This document shows, piece after piece, positions 52,975 through 61,109 of a stretch of DNA of 64,000 nucleotides (positions are counted from its first letter, which is position 1; the number at the start of each line of letters is the position of its first letter). The stretch is from positions 310,001-374,000 of the forward strand of contig SRJI02000001.1 of assembly GCA_005473895.2 (NCBI GenBank), given 5' to 3'. This DNA is from Carideicomes alvinocaridis (lineage in GTDB: Bacteria > Pseudomonadota > Alphaproteobacteria > Rhodobacterales > Rhodobacteraceae). A program made the position numbers and the translations under genes. Below the pieces are notes generated by a model. That model was given only the letters and a program-made list of their open reading frames with translations. It did not search any database and had not been told where the DNA came from.

Positions 52975-53051
52975 TGGTACCGCCTCCCCGGCTCGAACGG
53001 GGGACCTCTAGATCCACAATCTAGCGCTCTAACCAACTGAGCTAAGGCGGC
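52975..53051 (-). tRNA. tRNA-His (GUG anticodon), alphaproteobacterial type
   Basis: A 77-nt cloverleaf on the minus strand. The acceptor GCCGCCT pairs with AGGCGGT. The D-arm is GCTCAGTTGGTTAGAGC, the anticodon loop TTGTGGA is within CTAGA/TCTAG, and the T-arm has GTTCGAGCC. CCA is encoded. The base before G1 is T and position 73 is A, so the usual G-1:C73 identity pair of tRNA-His is missing. This loss is known for many alphaproteobacteria with a matching HisRS. Confidence 0.95.
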
Positions 53052-53207
53052 ACTGCGGGCGATGTATCGCCGGGAAACGACGATTGCAAGACCCTTGTCC
53101 GACGCTCCGGACGGCCCCCGCCCCGAGACCGGGCCGCGGGCGGCCGGGCGCTGGACGCAGCCCGCGCCGCGCCGTATCACCGGCCGCGTGACGCCAAGGA
53201 GGACGGG

Positions 53208-53675
53208 ATGAGCAAGAGCCTGAAACGGGTGCGCCGCGCACTGGACGACGCCGGAATCGAGACCGAGATCCGCGAGGTGGGCCAGGCCCGCACCGCGCAG
53301 GAGGCGGCCGACAGCGTTGGCTGCGAGCTGGACCAGATCGTCAAGTCGATCATCTATCGCGGCCTCAGCTCGGGCGAGGCGCTGCTGTTCCTGACCGCGG
53401 GCGGCAACCGCGTGAACGATGCCAAGGCCTCCGCCCTCGCCGGCGAGGACCTGGGCAAGGCGGATGCGGACCTGATCCGGGCCCAGACCGGCTTTGCCAT
53501 CGGTGGGGTGGCCCCGCTCGGCCATCTCAACCCGATCCGGGCCTGGTTCGACCCGCGCCTCGCGGATTTCGCCGAGATCTGGGCCGCCGCCGGCACGCCG
53601 CGCCACGTCTTCGCGATGAAATCCACCGATCTGCCCCGCCTGACCGGTGCGCAAGAGGCTGATTTCACGGCCTGA
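53208..53675 (+). CDS. YbaK/EbsC-type aminoacyl-tRNA deacylase
   Basis: A 155-residue trans-editing-domain protein that hydrolyses mischarged tRNA. Family marks are VRRALDDAGIETEIREVGQARTAQEAADSVGCELDQIVKSIIYRG, with the conserved lysine, then LFLTAGGNRVNDAKAS, FAIGGVAPLGHL and RHVFAMKSTDLPRL. Which tRNA it proofreads (Cys-tRNA-Pro is typical of YbaK) is not certain. It lies near tRNA-His but on the other strand. Confidence 0.9.
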   Translation: MSKSLKRVRRALDDAGIETEIREVGQARTAQEAADSVGCELDQIVKSIIYRGLSSGEALLFLTAGGNRVNDAKASALAGEDLGKADADLIRAQTGFAIGGVAPLGHLNPIRAWFDPRLADFAEIWAAAGTPRHVFAMKSTDLPRLTGAQEADFTA

Positions 53676-53682
53676 TCCGGAA

Positions 53683-53762
53683 AATGTAAAAAAGCTTCAC
53701 ATCACCCCTTGTCAGCTGCCGGTCGAATACCGATCTTGGAAAATGTGAAAGACATTCACATT
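53683..53762. promoter_or_regulatory. Two 8-5-8 inverted repeats upstream of the DUF2852 gene
   Basis: AATGTGAA-AGACA-TTCACATT (53742-53762) is a perfect 8-bp inverted repeat. AATGTAAA-AAAGC-TTCACATC (53683-53703) is a diverged copy with the same spacing 59 bp upstream. The perfect copy ends 24 bp before the DUF2852 start, a good place for a repressor. TGTGA...TCACA resembles a CRP-type site, but the spacer is 7 nt instead of 6. Confidence 0.7.
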
Positions 53763-53786
53763 GACCCCGCAACAGTGGAGACCTGC

Positions 53787-54230
53787 ATGACCACCGCCAC
53801 CTATCCGACACAAGCCCCGGACCGCATGGGGTGGTTCTCGCGCACCGAAGCCTGGCTTGATGCCCGGGGCAAGGGCGCCTGGATCGCGCTCATGGTGCTC
53901 GGCTTCATCTTCTTCTGGCCTGTCGGCCTCGCCCTTCTCGCCTACCTGATCTGGAGCAAACGCATGTTCAGCAAGTCCTGCGGCGGCCGCGGCCGTTTCG
54001 GCCCCCGCCATCACCGCCACCATTTCCATGCCGCGATGCGGTCGAGCGGGAACACCGCCTTCGACGCCTACAAGGAAGAGACCCTGCGCCGGCTGGAAGA
54101 AGAGCAGGAGAACTTCGAATCCTTCCTGCAGCGGCTGCGCGAAGCCAAGGACAAGGCCGAGTTCGACCAGTTCATGGACGAACGCGCCAAGGCCGCCAAG
54201 GACAACCGCGACCCGGAAGACGACGCCTGA
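53787..54230 (+). CDS. DUF2852 family membrane protein
   Basis: A 147-residue protein with one or two membrane helices (GAWIALMVLGFIFFWPVGLALLAYLIW, about residues 32-58). A Gly/Arg/His-rich segment follows (GRGRFGPRHHRHHFH), then a charged C-terminal coiled coil (YKEETLRRLEEEQENFESFLQRLREAKDKAEFDQFM). The DUF2852 layout is clear; its function is unknown. The ATG at 53787 gives the usual start. Two operator-like inverted repeats lie just upstream. Confidence 0.88.
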   Translation: MTTATYPTQAPDRMGWFSRTEAWLDARGKGAWIALMVLGFIFFWPVGLALLAYLIWSKRMFSKSCGGRGRFGPRHHRHHFHAAMRSSGNTAFDAYKEETLRRLEEEQENFESFLQRLREAKDKAEFDQFMDERAKAAKDNRDPEDDA

Positions 54231-54329
54231 TCGCGTCGGACCCTGCGGCCCTTCTGCCGGCACCATCCCGGCCCCCCGCCTCCCGGCCCCCGCCTTGAAC
54301 GCTACGGGGGCCGGGCCCATTTCCCCAGC

Positions 54330-54803
54330 ATGACCGAGACCACGATGAGCTATGCCAGCCCCGCCATGAACCTGCCGGATCCCGACACCCAGCCCGAGTT
54401 CTACGCGGGCGTCGCCACGAAACGCCTGCTGGCCTTCGTGGTGGACATGGTGGTGGTCTTCGTCCTGGCCCTGATCGCCCTGCCCTTCACCTTCTTCTCC
54501 GGCCTGTTCTTCTTTCCGGTCCTGATGGCCATCCTCGGCTTCATCTACCGCGTGACGACCATCGCCGGCGGCTCCGCGACCTGGGGCATGCGGCTGATGG
54601 CGATCGAACTGCGCGACGCCTCGGGCAACCGGTTCGATTTCAGCACCGCCCTGCTGCACACGGCCGGGTATTATGTCTCGATTGCGGTGGCGCCGCTTCA
54701 GTTGATCTCCGTCGTGATGATGGTGGCGACGCCCCGTGGGCAGGGCCTGTCGGACATGGTCCTCGGCAGCGTCATGCTCAATCGCCGCAGCCTGCGCGCC
54801 TGA
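54330..54803 (+). CDS. RDD-family membrane protein
   Basis: A 157-residue RDD-domain protein with about three membrane helices. The domain begins YAGVATKRLLAFVVDMVVVFVLALIALPF, where the Arg-Asp pair is R...VD, and continues ITTIAGGSATWGMRLMAIELRDASGNRFDFSTALLH in near-consensus form. The C-terminus RGQGLSDMVLGSVMLNRR closes it. RDD proteins are proposed transporters or membrane-associated factors. It may share a transcript with the DUF2852 gene 99 bp upstream. Confidence 0.87.
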   Translation: MTETTMSYASPAMNLPDPDTQPEFYAGVATKRLLAFVVDMVVVFVLALIALPFTFFSGLFFFPVLMAILGFIYRVTTIAGGSATWGMRLMAIELRDASGNRFDFSTALLHTAGYYVSIAVAPLQLISVVMMVATPRGQGLSDMVLGSVMLNRRSLRA

Positions 54804-54909
54804 CCCGCGGCCCCGCCCTCGGCGTGCCGCCGCCCCCACCGCGTCTTGAGGGTTGGCGGCCACGGCGGGGGTTGTTATCGTCCCCTCGACAACGCACTCT
54901 GCCGGACTC

Positions 54910-55734
54910 ATGCGCCACACACTTCCCATTGCACCGCAGTTCTACGTGACGGCCCCGCAGCCCTGCCCTTACCTCGAGGGTCGGATGGAGCGGAAGCTGT
55001 TCACCGCGCTCCAGGGCGAGGGTGCGGAGCGGCTGAACGACACCCTGTCGCGGCAGGGGTTCCGGCGCTCGCAGAACGTGCTGTACCGGCCCTCCTGCAC
55101 CGATTGTGCGGCCTGCCTCTCGGCCCGGATCGACGTGCGCGCCTTCGAGGCCAGCCGCAGCCAGCGCAAGACCCGCAACCGCAACGCAAATCTCGTGCGG
55201 CGCGCCACCTCGCCCTGGGCGACGGAAGAGCAGTACGAGCTGTTCCGCGACTACCTCGACAACCGGCACGCCGATGGCGGCATGGCGGATATGGACGTGT
55301 TCGAATTCGCCGCCATGATCGAGGAAACGCCGATCCGGTCGCGGGTGGTGGAATATGTCGACCGAGAGAGCGACCGCCTGACCGCCGTCTGCCTGACCGA
55401 CGTGCTGGAGGACGGGCTGAGCCTCGTCTACTCCTTCTACCGCCCCGACCAGCCCAAGGATTCGCTGGGGACCTACGTCATCCTCGACCATATCGAGATC
55501 GCGCGCGAGGCGGGGCTGCCCTACGTCTATCTCGGCTACTGGGTGCCCGGCTCGCCCAAGATGGGCTACAAGGCGCGCTTCTCGGGGCTCGAAGTCTATG
55601 TCGGCGGCCGCTGGGAAAAGATGCGTGCAGAGGAGGAGTATTCCTCCGAGACTCATCCCCTGTCCACCGATCCCATCGCCGAGCAGGTGGCGAACATCAC
55701 CCTGCCCGACGCCCGGCCCGCCCGGCGGCGCTGA
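54910..55734 (+). CDS. bpt: Aspartate/glutamate leucyltransferase (Bpt)
   Basis: A 274-residue L/F-transferase-like enzyme that adds Leu from Leu-tRNA to N-terminal Asp or Glu, marking proteins for ClpAP (N-degron pathway). Marks are the N-terminal [45 protein letters not shown] with a cysteine cluster, [42 protein letters not shown] and the closing RWEKM. The ATG at 54910 fits the family. Confidence 0.94.
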   Translation: MRHTLPIAPQFYVTAPQPCPYLEGRMERKLFTALQGEGAERLNDTLSRQGFRRSQNVLYRPSCTDCAACLSARIDVRAFEASRSQRKTRNRNANLVRRATSPWATEEQYELFRDYLDNRHADGGMADMDVFEFAAMIEETPIRSRVVEYVDRESDRLTAVCLTDVLEDGLSLVYSFYRPDQPKDSLGTYVILDHIEIAREAGLPYVYLGYWVPGSPKMGYKARFSGLEVYVGGRWEKMRAEEEYSSETHPLSTDPIAEQVANITLPDARPARRR

Positions 55735-55896
55735 GGGGGAGCGCTGAGCGCGCGCCCCGGCCAGTTATCCACAACATCCGGTGGCATTGCTGCGGCAAAC
55801 CACCTCTCCTAGCGGCATCAGGGCCATCACGCCCCTTTTCGCAACCGCGCCGCTCTGCCATACTCGCCGGAACCAGAAAAAGAGAGCAGCAGCGCC

Positions 55897-57858
55897 ATGG
55901 CCAACGACCTTCTCTCCGCGACGGAGCCCTCCGATTACGACGCCTCCTCCATCGAGGTGCTGGAGGGGCTGGAACCCGTGCGCAAGCGACCGGGCATGTA
56001 TATCGGCGGCACCGACGAGCGGGCGCTGCACCACCTGGTGGCCGAAGTGCTCGACAACTCGATGGACGAGGCGGTGGCGGGCCATGCCAACCGCATCGAG
56101 GTGGAGCTGCATGCCGATCATGCCGTCACCATCCGCGACAACGGCCGCGGCATGCCCTTCGACCCGCACCCGAAATTTCCCGGCAAGTCGGCGCTGGAGG
56201 TGATCCTCTGCACGCTCCACGCGGGCGGCAAGTTCTCCGGCAAGGCCTACCAGACCTCGGGCGGCTTGCACGGCGTGGGCGCCTCGGTCGTGAATGCGCT
56301 CTCGGACACGATGGTGGTGCAGGTGGCGCGCGACCGGAAGGTGGTCGAGCAGCGGTTCTCCCGCGGCAAGCCCCTTGGCCCCGTGGAAGAGGTGGGCGCC
56401 GCCCCCAATCGCCGCGGCACCACCACCACCTTCCACGCCGACGAGGAGATCTTCGGCGCGCATCGCTTCAAGCCCGCGCGGCTGTTCAAGATGGTGCGCT
56501 CCAAGGCCTACCTGTTCTCGGGCGTGGAGATTCGCTGGAAATCCGCCATCGAGGACGGCGAGACCCCGACAGAGGCCACGTTCCACTTTCCCGGCGGGCT
56601 GTCGGACTACCTGAAGGAAACGCTGGGCAGCGCGACGACCTACGCCGCCGCCCCCTTCGCCGGCACCGTCGATTTCACCGAGAAGTTCAACACGCCGGGC
56701 AAGGTCGAATGGGCGATCAACTGGACGCCTTCGCGCGACGGTTTCATCCAGTCCTACTGCAACACGGTCCCCACCCCCGAGGGCGGCACCCACGAGGCGG
56801 GCTTCTGGGCCGCGATCCTCAAAGGCATCCGCGCCTATGGCGAGTTGTCGAACAACCGCAAGGCCAAGGACATCACCCGCGAGGACCTGATCACCGGCGG
56901 CTGCGCGCTGGTCTCGTGCTTCATCCGCGAGCCCGAGTTCGTGGGCCAGACCAAGGACCGGCTGGCCACCACCGAGGCGCAGAAGCTGGTGGAGAACGCG
57001 GTCCGCGACCATTTCGACAACTGGCTAGCGGCGGACACGAAATCCGCGGGCGCCATCCTCGACTTCCTCGTGCTGCGCGCCGAGGAGCGCCTGCGCCGCC
57101 GGCAGGAGAAGGAGACGCAGCGCAAGTCCGCCACCAAGAAGCTGCGCCTGCCCGGCAAGCTGACCGACTGCACCGCCAAGGGCCGCGAGGGCACGGAGCT
57201 TTTCATCGTGGAGGGCGATTCCGCCGGCGGCTCGGCCAAGGGCGCGCGGCGGCGCGAGACCCAGGCGCTGCTGCCGCTCAAGGGCAAGATCCTGAACGTG
57301 CTGGGCGCGGCCTCGTCCAAGCTGGGCTCCAACGCCGAGATCAACGACATCTGCGAAGCCCTGGGCGTGGGCCTCGGGACCAAGTTCCGCCTGGACGACC
57401 TGCGCTACGAGAAGATCATCATCATGACCGACGCCGACGTGGACGGCGCGCATATCGCCTCGCTGCTGATGACCTTCTTCTTCACCCAGATGCGGCCGCT
57501 AATCGACAACGGCCACCTCTACCTCGCCTGCCCGCCGCTCTACCGGCTGACGCAGGGGGCGAAACGCGTCTACTGCATCGACGAGGCCGAGCGCGAGGCC
57601 TGGCTGAAGAAGGGCCTGGGCGGCAAGGGCAAGATCGACGTGTCGCGCTTCAAGGGCCTGGGCGAGATGGACGCCAAGGACCTGAAGGAGACGACCATGG
57701 ATCCGGCGTCCCGCCGCCTGATCCGGGTGTCGATCGACGAGGACGAACCGGGCGAGACCGGCGACCTGGTGGAGCGCCTGATGGGCAAGAAGCCGGAACT
57801 GCGGTTCCAGTACATCTCCGAGAACGCGCGGTTCGCGGCGGAGGAGCTGGATGTGTGA
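55897..57858 (+). CDS. parE: DNA topoisomerase IV subunit B
   Basis: A 653-residue type II topoisomerase ATPase subunit; the length and lack of the GyrB insert separate it from gyrB. The GHKL ATPase has EVLDNSMDEAVAGHANRIEV, TIRDNGRGMPFDPHPKFP, HAGGKFSGKAYQTSGGLHGVGASVVNALS and the switch lysine region. The TOPRIM domain has ELFIVEGDSAGGSAKGAR and IIIMTDADVDGAHIASLLMTFFF. The C-terminus is RFKGLGEMDAKDLKETTMDP. It is monocistronic here. Confidence 0.96.
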   Translation: MANDLLSATEPSDYDASSIEVLEGLEPVRKRPGMYIGGTDERALHHLVAEVLDNSMDEAVAGHANRIEVELHADHAVTIRDNGRGMPFDPHPKFPGKSALEVILCTLHAGGKFSGKAYQTSGGLHGVGASVVNALSDTMVVQVARDRKVVEQRFSRGKPLGPVEEVGAAPNRRGTTTTFHADEEIFGAHRFKPARLFKMVRSKAYLFSGVEIRWKSAIEDGETPTEATFHFPGGLSDYLKETLGSATTYAAAPFAGTVDFTEKFNTPGKVEWAINWTPSRDGFIQSYCNTVPTPEGGTHEAGFWAAILKGIRAYGELSNNRKAKDITREDLITGGCALVSCFIREPEFVGQTKDRLATTEAQKLVENAVRDHFDNWLAADTKSAGAILDFLVLRAEERLRRRQEKETQRKSATKKLRLPGKLTDCTAKGREGTELFIVEGDSAGGSAKGARRRETQALLPLKGKILNVLGAASSKLGSNAEINDICEALGVGLGTKFRLDDLRYEKIIIMTDADVDGAHIASLLMTFFFTQMRPLIDNGHLYLACPPLYRLTQGAKRVYCIDEAEREAWLKKGLGGKGKIDVSRFKGLGEMDAKDLKETTMDPASRRLIRVSIDEDEPGETGDLVERLMGKKPELRFQYISENARFAAEELDV

Positions 57859-57866
57859 GGTTTGAC

Positions 57867-57882
57867 GGGGCTCTTCGGCCCC
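57867..57882 (+). terminator. Small hairpin after parE
   Basis: GGGGC-TCTTCG-GCCCC follows the parE stop by 8 nt, then ATTAAAC. It has a 5-bp stem and no U-run, so it is a weak candidate terminator. TTGACG just before it and TAAACA after it, 17 nt apart, could instead be the brnT promoter, with the hairpin in the spacer. Confidence 0.35.
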
Positions 57883-57937
57883 ATTAAACATGCATACATA
57901 AAGTTCTTGTAAACCACCCTCCCGCTATGCACATTGG

Positions 57938-58207
57938 ATGTACGAGTGGGATGAGGCCAAGCGGCGTGGAAACCTTGCCAAACATGGCGTGGATTTCTCC
58001 GCAGCCGAAGCCTTCATCTGGCAGAGTGCCTTCGTCATCACCGATGACCGCCGCGACTACGGCGAACCCCGTTTGCGCGTACTTGGCCTTATCGGAGCGC
58101 GGGTGCATCTTCTGGTCCTCACCCCTCGGGGCGACCGGCTGCGCATCATCAGCCTGCGCAAGGCGAACAGACGGGAGACGCGCAAATGGCGCGACATGAA
58201 CGACTGA
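57938..58207 (+). CDS. brnT: BrnT-family ribonuclease toxin
   Basis: An 89-residue RelE-like toxin of a type II toxin-antitoxin pair. It opens YEWDEAKRRGNLAKHGVDFSAAEAFIW and has the downstream DRRDYGEPRLRVLGLIGARVHLLVLTPRGDRLRIISLRKANRRETRKW core, which matches BrnT closely. The C-terminal Arg-rich RKANRRETRKW carries the likely RNA-contacting residues. It overlaps the antitoxin gene by 22 nt. It lies right after parE and before a strong hairpin terminator. Confidence 0.93.
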   Translation: MYEWDEAKRRGNLAKHGVDFSAAEAFIWQSAFVITDDRRDYGEPRLRVLGLIGARVHLLVLTPRGDRLRIISLRKANRRETRKWRDMND

Positions 58208-58515
58208 CAGGCGATCCGGCAGAGATATCCGAGGCGGACGATGCCCAGGTGACCGCCGCAGCGGAGGCGGATGAAGACGCGCGCCCACTGACCGAGGCGG
58301 AGCTTTCCGCCATGACGCCCGCCCGGGATCACCCCGACCTGGCCAAGGTCCTGGAAACGCACGGCAAACTCGGTCGCCCGCCCCTGCCCGAGGAGGCAAG
58401 GAAGCAGCGGGTGACGATGTATCTTGATCGCGACGTGATCGAGACGCTGAAGCGGGACGGCAAGGGCTGGCAGACGCGGGCCAATGCCCAGCTGCGAAAG
58501 GCACTCGGGCTCTGA
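58186..58515 (+). CDS. brnA: BrnA-family antitoxin
   Basis: A 109-residue antitoxin. It has a long acidic N-terminal region (residues 10-45, many Asp/Glu/Ala) that should wrap the toxin, a HPDLAKVLETHGKLGRPPLP middle, and a C-terminal ribbon-helix-helix DNA-binding domain (EARKQRVTMYLDRDVIETLKRDGKGWQTRANAQLRKAL). BrnA normally represses its own operon with BrnT. The start overlaps brnT by 22 nt. Confidence 0.92.
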   Translation: MARHERLTGDPAEISEADDAQVTAAAEADEDARPLTEAELSAMTPARDHPDLAKVLETHGKLGRPPLPEEARKQRVTMYLDRDVIETLKRDGKGWQTRANAQLRKALGL

Positions 58516-58530
58516 CACCCAAGCAAAGAA

Positions 58531-58559
58531 AACGGGGCCCGCCATCGCGGACCCCGTTT
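58531..58559. terminator. Bidirectional terminator between brnA and csbD
   Basis: ACGGGG-C-CCGC-CATC-GCGG-A-CCCCGT forms a 6+4 bp stem. The plus strand continues TTTC and the minus strand TTTTC. It sits 17 nt after the brnA stop and about 27 nt after the csbD stop, so it can serve both convergent genes. Confidence 0.75.
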
Positions 58560-58585
58560 CGCATGATCGAGAAACCCGAGGGTGA

Positions 58586-58786
58586 TCAGTTCACCGACCG
58601 GCTCCAGTCGTCCACTTCGCGCTCGGCCTCTTCGCGGCCCTTGCCATAGCGCTGCTGGACGAGGCCCACGAGTTGCTCGCGGTCGCCCTTGACGGCTTCC
58701 ACGTCATCCTCGCTCAGTTCGCCCCATTTCTCGCGAACGGTGCCTTTGACCTGCTTCCAGCTGCCTTCGATCTGGTCCCAGTTCAT
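58586..58786 (-). CDS. CsbD-family stress-response protein
   Basis: A 66-residue small hydrophilic protein. It begins NWDQIEGSWKQVKGTVREKWGELSEDDVEAVKGDREQLVGLVQQRYGKGREEAEREVDDW, a full CsbD domain. The family is induced by general stress; its mechanism is not known. A perfect AAGGAGG ribosome site lies 6 nt upstream, suggesting strong expression. A bidirectional hairpin follows. Confidence 0.94.
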   Translation of the reverse strand: MNWDQIEGSWKQVKGTVREKWGELSEDDVEAVKGDREQLVGLVQQRYGKGREEAEREVDDWSRSVN

Positions 58787-58961
58787 GTCGGACCTCCTTT
58801 GGTTGGAAATGTCGCCACGCAGCCCGCGTGGTTTCAGTGGTGAAACCCGTCCCCACCGGCACTTGTTCCACCCGATACCGCGCCCCGGGCCGCTTTCCGC
58901 CACCCCTCTCATCACACGGAATTTGCTGGCAAAGCCGCGCGGCGCCCGCCATGCTCCGCCC

Positions 58962-59672
58962 ATGATCCGAGCCGCCATTCTCCTGTGCTGCGCCGCCCTC
59001 GCCGGCTGTGCCTCACGCCCGCTGAGCCCGCATGAACGCGCTTTCCTCTCCACCATCCACGGGCCCGCGCTGGATACCCGGCCGGTCCGGCTGCATGACG
59101 GGGCGCTGGTGGGCGAGGTGACCTATACCCGGCCGCAGCGGCCCCGCGTGACCTGCCAGGAACGCATCTTTCCGCCGCCGCCCCCGGACGAGCGCGAGAT
59201 CACCGTGTCGCCGGGGGCGGTCGCGGTGTTCCACAACGTCTTCATGCGCCGCGACCTCTACCGCGACGACTACCTGCCGGATTACCCCGAGCGCGCGCAT
59301 CTCTACGCGATGATGCTGCTCGCCCACGAGATGACCCATGTCTGGCAATGGCAGCATCGCGGCCGGACCGGCTACAACCCGCTGAAGGCGATGAACGAAC
59401 ATGCCGTGGCGCCCGACCCCTATCTCTTCGACCTCGCCACGACCGCGCGCTTTCTCGATTACGGCTACGAACAGCAGGGCGCGATCGTGGAGGAATATGT
59501 CTGCTGCCGCACGCTCGATCCCGGCGCGGACCGCACGCGGCGCCTGCACGACATGTTGTCCGGCGCCTTCCCCGTGGCCGACCTCGACCGGCGGCTCGAC
59601 GGGATGGAGATCGTGATCCCCTGGGCCGAGGCCGAGACAGAAGGCATCTGCGAAGGGCCGGAGCAGGGCTAG
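58962..59672 (+). CDS. Hypothetical lipoprotein with HExxH motif
   Basis: A 236-residue protein with a lipoprotein signal (AAILLCCAALAGC, lipobox LAGC, Cys at residue 16). The mature protein contains AMMLLAHEMTHVWQWQHRG, with a zincin-type HEMTH at about residue 125. A later region (DYGYEQQGAIVEEYVCCRTLDPG) holds acidic residues that could supply the third zinc ligand. The layout resembles DUF4157-like proteins associated with secretion gene sets, but no such set is nearby. The start at 58962 gives the signal peptide. Its TAG shares CTAG with the convergent cytochrome gene. Confidence 0.72.
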   Translation: MIRAAILLCCAALAGCASRPLSPHERAFLSTIHGPALDTRPVRLHDGALVGEVTYTRPQRPRVTCQERIFPPPPPDEREITVSPGAVAVFHNVFMRRDLYRDDYLPDYPERAHLYAMMLLAHEMTHVWQWQHRGRTGYNPLKAMNEHAVAPDPYLFDLATTARFLDYGYEQQGAIVEEYVCCRTLDPGADRTRRLHDMLSGAFPVADLDRRLDGMEIVIPWAEAETEGICEGPEQG

Positions 59673-60091
59673 CGCTGGATCCGTTCCAGGTAGGTGACCA
59701 GCGCGGCCAGCGGGCGCGGCACCGGGCTCATCACCCCGTCGCCGGTATCCATCGGCACGGTCTCCCCCTCCAGCAGGAGGCCGAATTCCGGCATCTCCTG
59801 CCCCGGCATGCGGGCGCGGTGATAGCCGTCGATCACCGACAGGATCTGCGCGCGGGGGAAGACGCCGCCGTTGCGGGCCGCGATGGTGGTCAGGTCGGCG
59901 GGAGCCGTCGCCAGCTCCGGCGCAAGCTCGCCGTCGCCGCGGCCCGCGGGCCCGTGGCACATGGCGCAATTCTGCGCGTAAAGCCGGGCGCCCTCGGTGG
60001 CATCCGGCATCTCCTCGACCGCGCAGGCGGCCAGCACCATGCCGGTGGCGAATAGGCCCAAGGCGAAACGGGACTGAAAGGATTTGTCCAT
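59669..60091 (-). CDS. Lipoprotein c-type cytochrome
   Basis: A 140-residue protein with an N-terminal hydrophobic signal (FALGLFATGMVLAAC, lipobox LAAC) and a single class I cytochrome c domain. The haem motif is YAQNCAMCHGPAGRGDG (CxxCH). A later RARMPGQEMPEFG supplies a candidate axial Met and the end is LAALVTYLERIQ. It is probably a membrane-anchored periplasmic electron carrier. The gene stands alone and overlaps the stop of the convergent HExxH lipoprotein by 4 nt. Confidence 0.9.
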   Translation of the reverse strand: MDKSFQSRFALGLFATGMVLAACAVEEMPDATEGARLYAQNCAMCHGPAGRGDGELAPELATAPADLTTIAARNGGVFPRAQILSVIDGYHRARMPGQEMPEFGLLLEGETVPMDTGDGVMSPVPRPLAALVTYLERIQR

Positions 60092-60242
60092 ACCACTGCT
60101 CCTCGATGGACGTTCGCGCGTCCTTGGCCCGACTGTCTCAGACCCGCCGCGCCGGTGCAAGCGGCCGGGGCGCAGATCGCCCCGTGACAAGCCCGGGCGG
60201 AGCGGCCATGCTCCGCCTGAAAAAGACGCAAGGAGGCAGCGG

Positions 60243-60650
60243 ATGGAATCCATCGAGGCGGCGCAGCAGGCGCTGGAGGAGAATTTTGCCCCATGGGTGC
60301 GCGCCCTGCGCCCGACCGTGACCGAGATCGGGCCCGAGCGGGCGGTGATGGAGATCCCGATCACCGACCACGTCATGCGGGTCGGCGGCATCATCTCGGG
60401 CCAGGCCCTCGCGGCGCTGGCCGACACCACCATGGTCTTTGCCTGCGCCGGCCATTTCGGAGAGCTGAAGCCGGTGGCCACCACCAATCTCGACACCCAG
60501 TTCCTGCGCGCCGGCAAGGGCGAGGCGATCCGCTGCGAAGCCCGCGTCGTGCGTGCCGGGCGGCAGGTCCTCTTCGCCAAGGCCGAGATGTCCGCCCTGC
60601 CGGGGCACAAGCTGGTGGCCTCTGCCACCGCCACCTTCTACCTGCCCTGA
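60243..60650 (+). CDS. PaaI-family hotdog-fold thioesterase
   Basis: A 135-residue acyl-CoA thioesterase-like protein. GPERAVMEIPITDHVMRVGGIISGQALAALADTTMVFA is the hotdog signature with the catalytic Asp and Thr in LADTTM. TTNLDTQFLRAGKGEAIRCEARVVRAGRQVLFAKAEM follows. The substrate (aryl or hydroxyphenyl-acetyl-CoA type) cannot be set from sequence. AAGGAGG lies 6 nt upstream of the ATG. Confidence 0.92.
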   Translation: MESIEAAQQALEENFAPWVRALRPTVTEIGPERAVMEIPITDHVMRVGGIISGQALAALADTTMVFACAGHFGELKPVATTNLDTQFLRAGKGEAIRCEARVVRAGRQVLFAKAEMSALPGHKLVASATATFYLP

Positions 60651-60674
60651 CGGGCGGTTCGGGACACTGACACC

Positions 60675-61109
60675 ATGTTGCATTATGCGCTGATCATGCT
60701 GGTCGCGGGGATCGGAATCCCGCTTCTCGCCGCCCTCAACGCCTCTCTCGGGGCGCGGATCGGATCGCCCGCCGGGGCCGCCACGCTGCTCTTCGCGGTG
60801 GCCTTCCTGTCCTCCCTCGCGGTATTGCTGGTGACCGGGCCGCAGGCGATCCTGCGCACACCCTCGGTCCCGAAATACCTGTTCCTCGGGGGGCTTCTGG
60901 TCACCTTCTACATCCTGTCGATCACCTGGATCGCGCCGCATTTCGGCATCGGGAACGCGGTGTTCTTCGTGCTGCTCGGCCAGCTGATCAGCGCCGCCGC
61001 GATCGATCATTTCGGCCTGTTCAACGCCCTCCCCTCGCCGGTGAGCGGCTGGCGGCTGGCCGGCATCGCGGTGATGGCGGTGGGTGTCTGGCTGACCCAG
61101 CGGGGCTGA
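60675..61109 (+). CDS. DMT-superfamily small permease (YdcZ/DUF606 type)
   Basis: A 144-residue protein with five membrane helices (ALIMLVAGIGIPLLAALNASL, AGAATLLFAVAFLSSLAVLLV, YLFLGGLLVTFYILSITWIA, GNAVFFVLLGQLISAAAIDHFG, WRLAGIAVMAVGVWLTQ). The ALNASLGARIGSPAGAATLLFAVAFLSSL block is characteristic of DUF606 DMT proteins. It is probably a half-size transporter working as a dimer. It starts 25 bp after the thioesterase and may be co-transcribed. Its 3' end overlaps the convergent frame at 61007. Confidence 0.87.
   Translation: MLHYALIMLVAGIGIPLLAALNASLGARIGSPAGAATLLFAVAFLSSLAVLLVTGPQAILRTPSVPKYLFLGGLLVTFYILSITWIAPHFGIGNAVFFVLLGQLISAAAIDHFGLFNALPSPVSGWRLAGIAVMAVGVWLTQRG

Noticed and set aside
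53742-53762. Standard CRP/FNR site
   Set aside because: Half-sites TGTGA/TCACA are 7 nt apart instead of 6, and the symmetry centre fits an 8-5-8 repeat better.
55897-57858. gyrB
   Set aside because: The 653-residue length and ParE-type sequence (DNGRGMPFDPHPKFP, TSGGLHGVGASVVNALS) fit topoisomerase IV subunit B.
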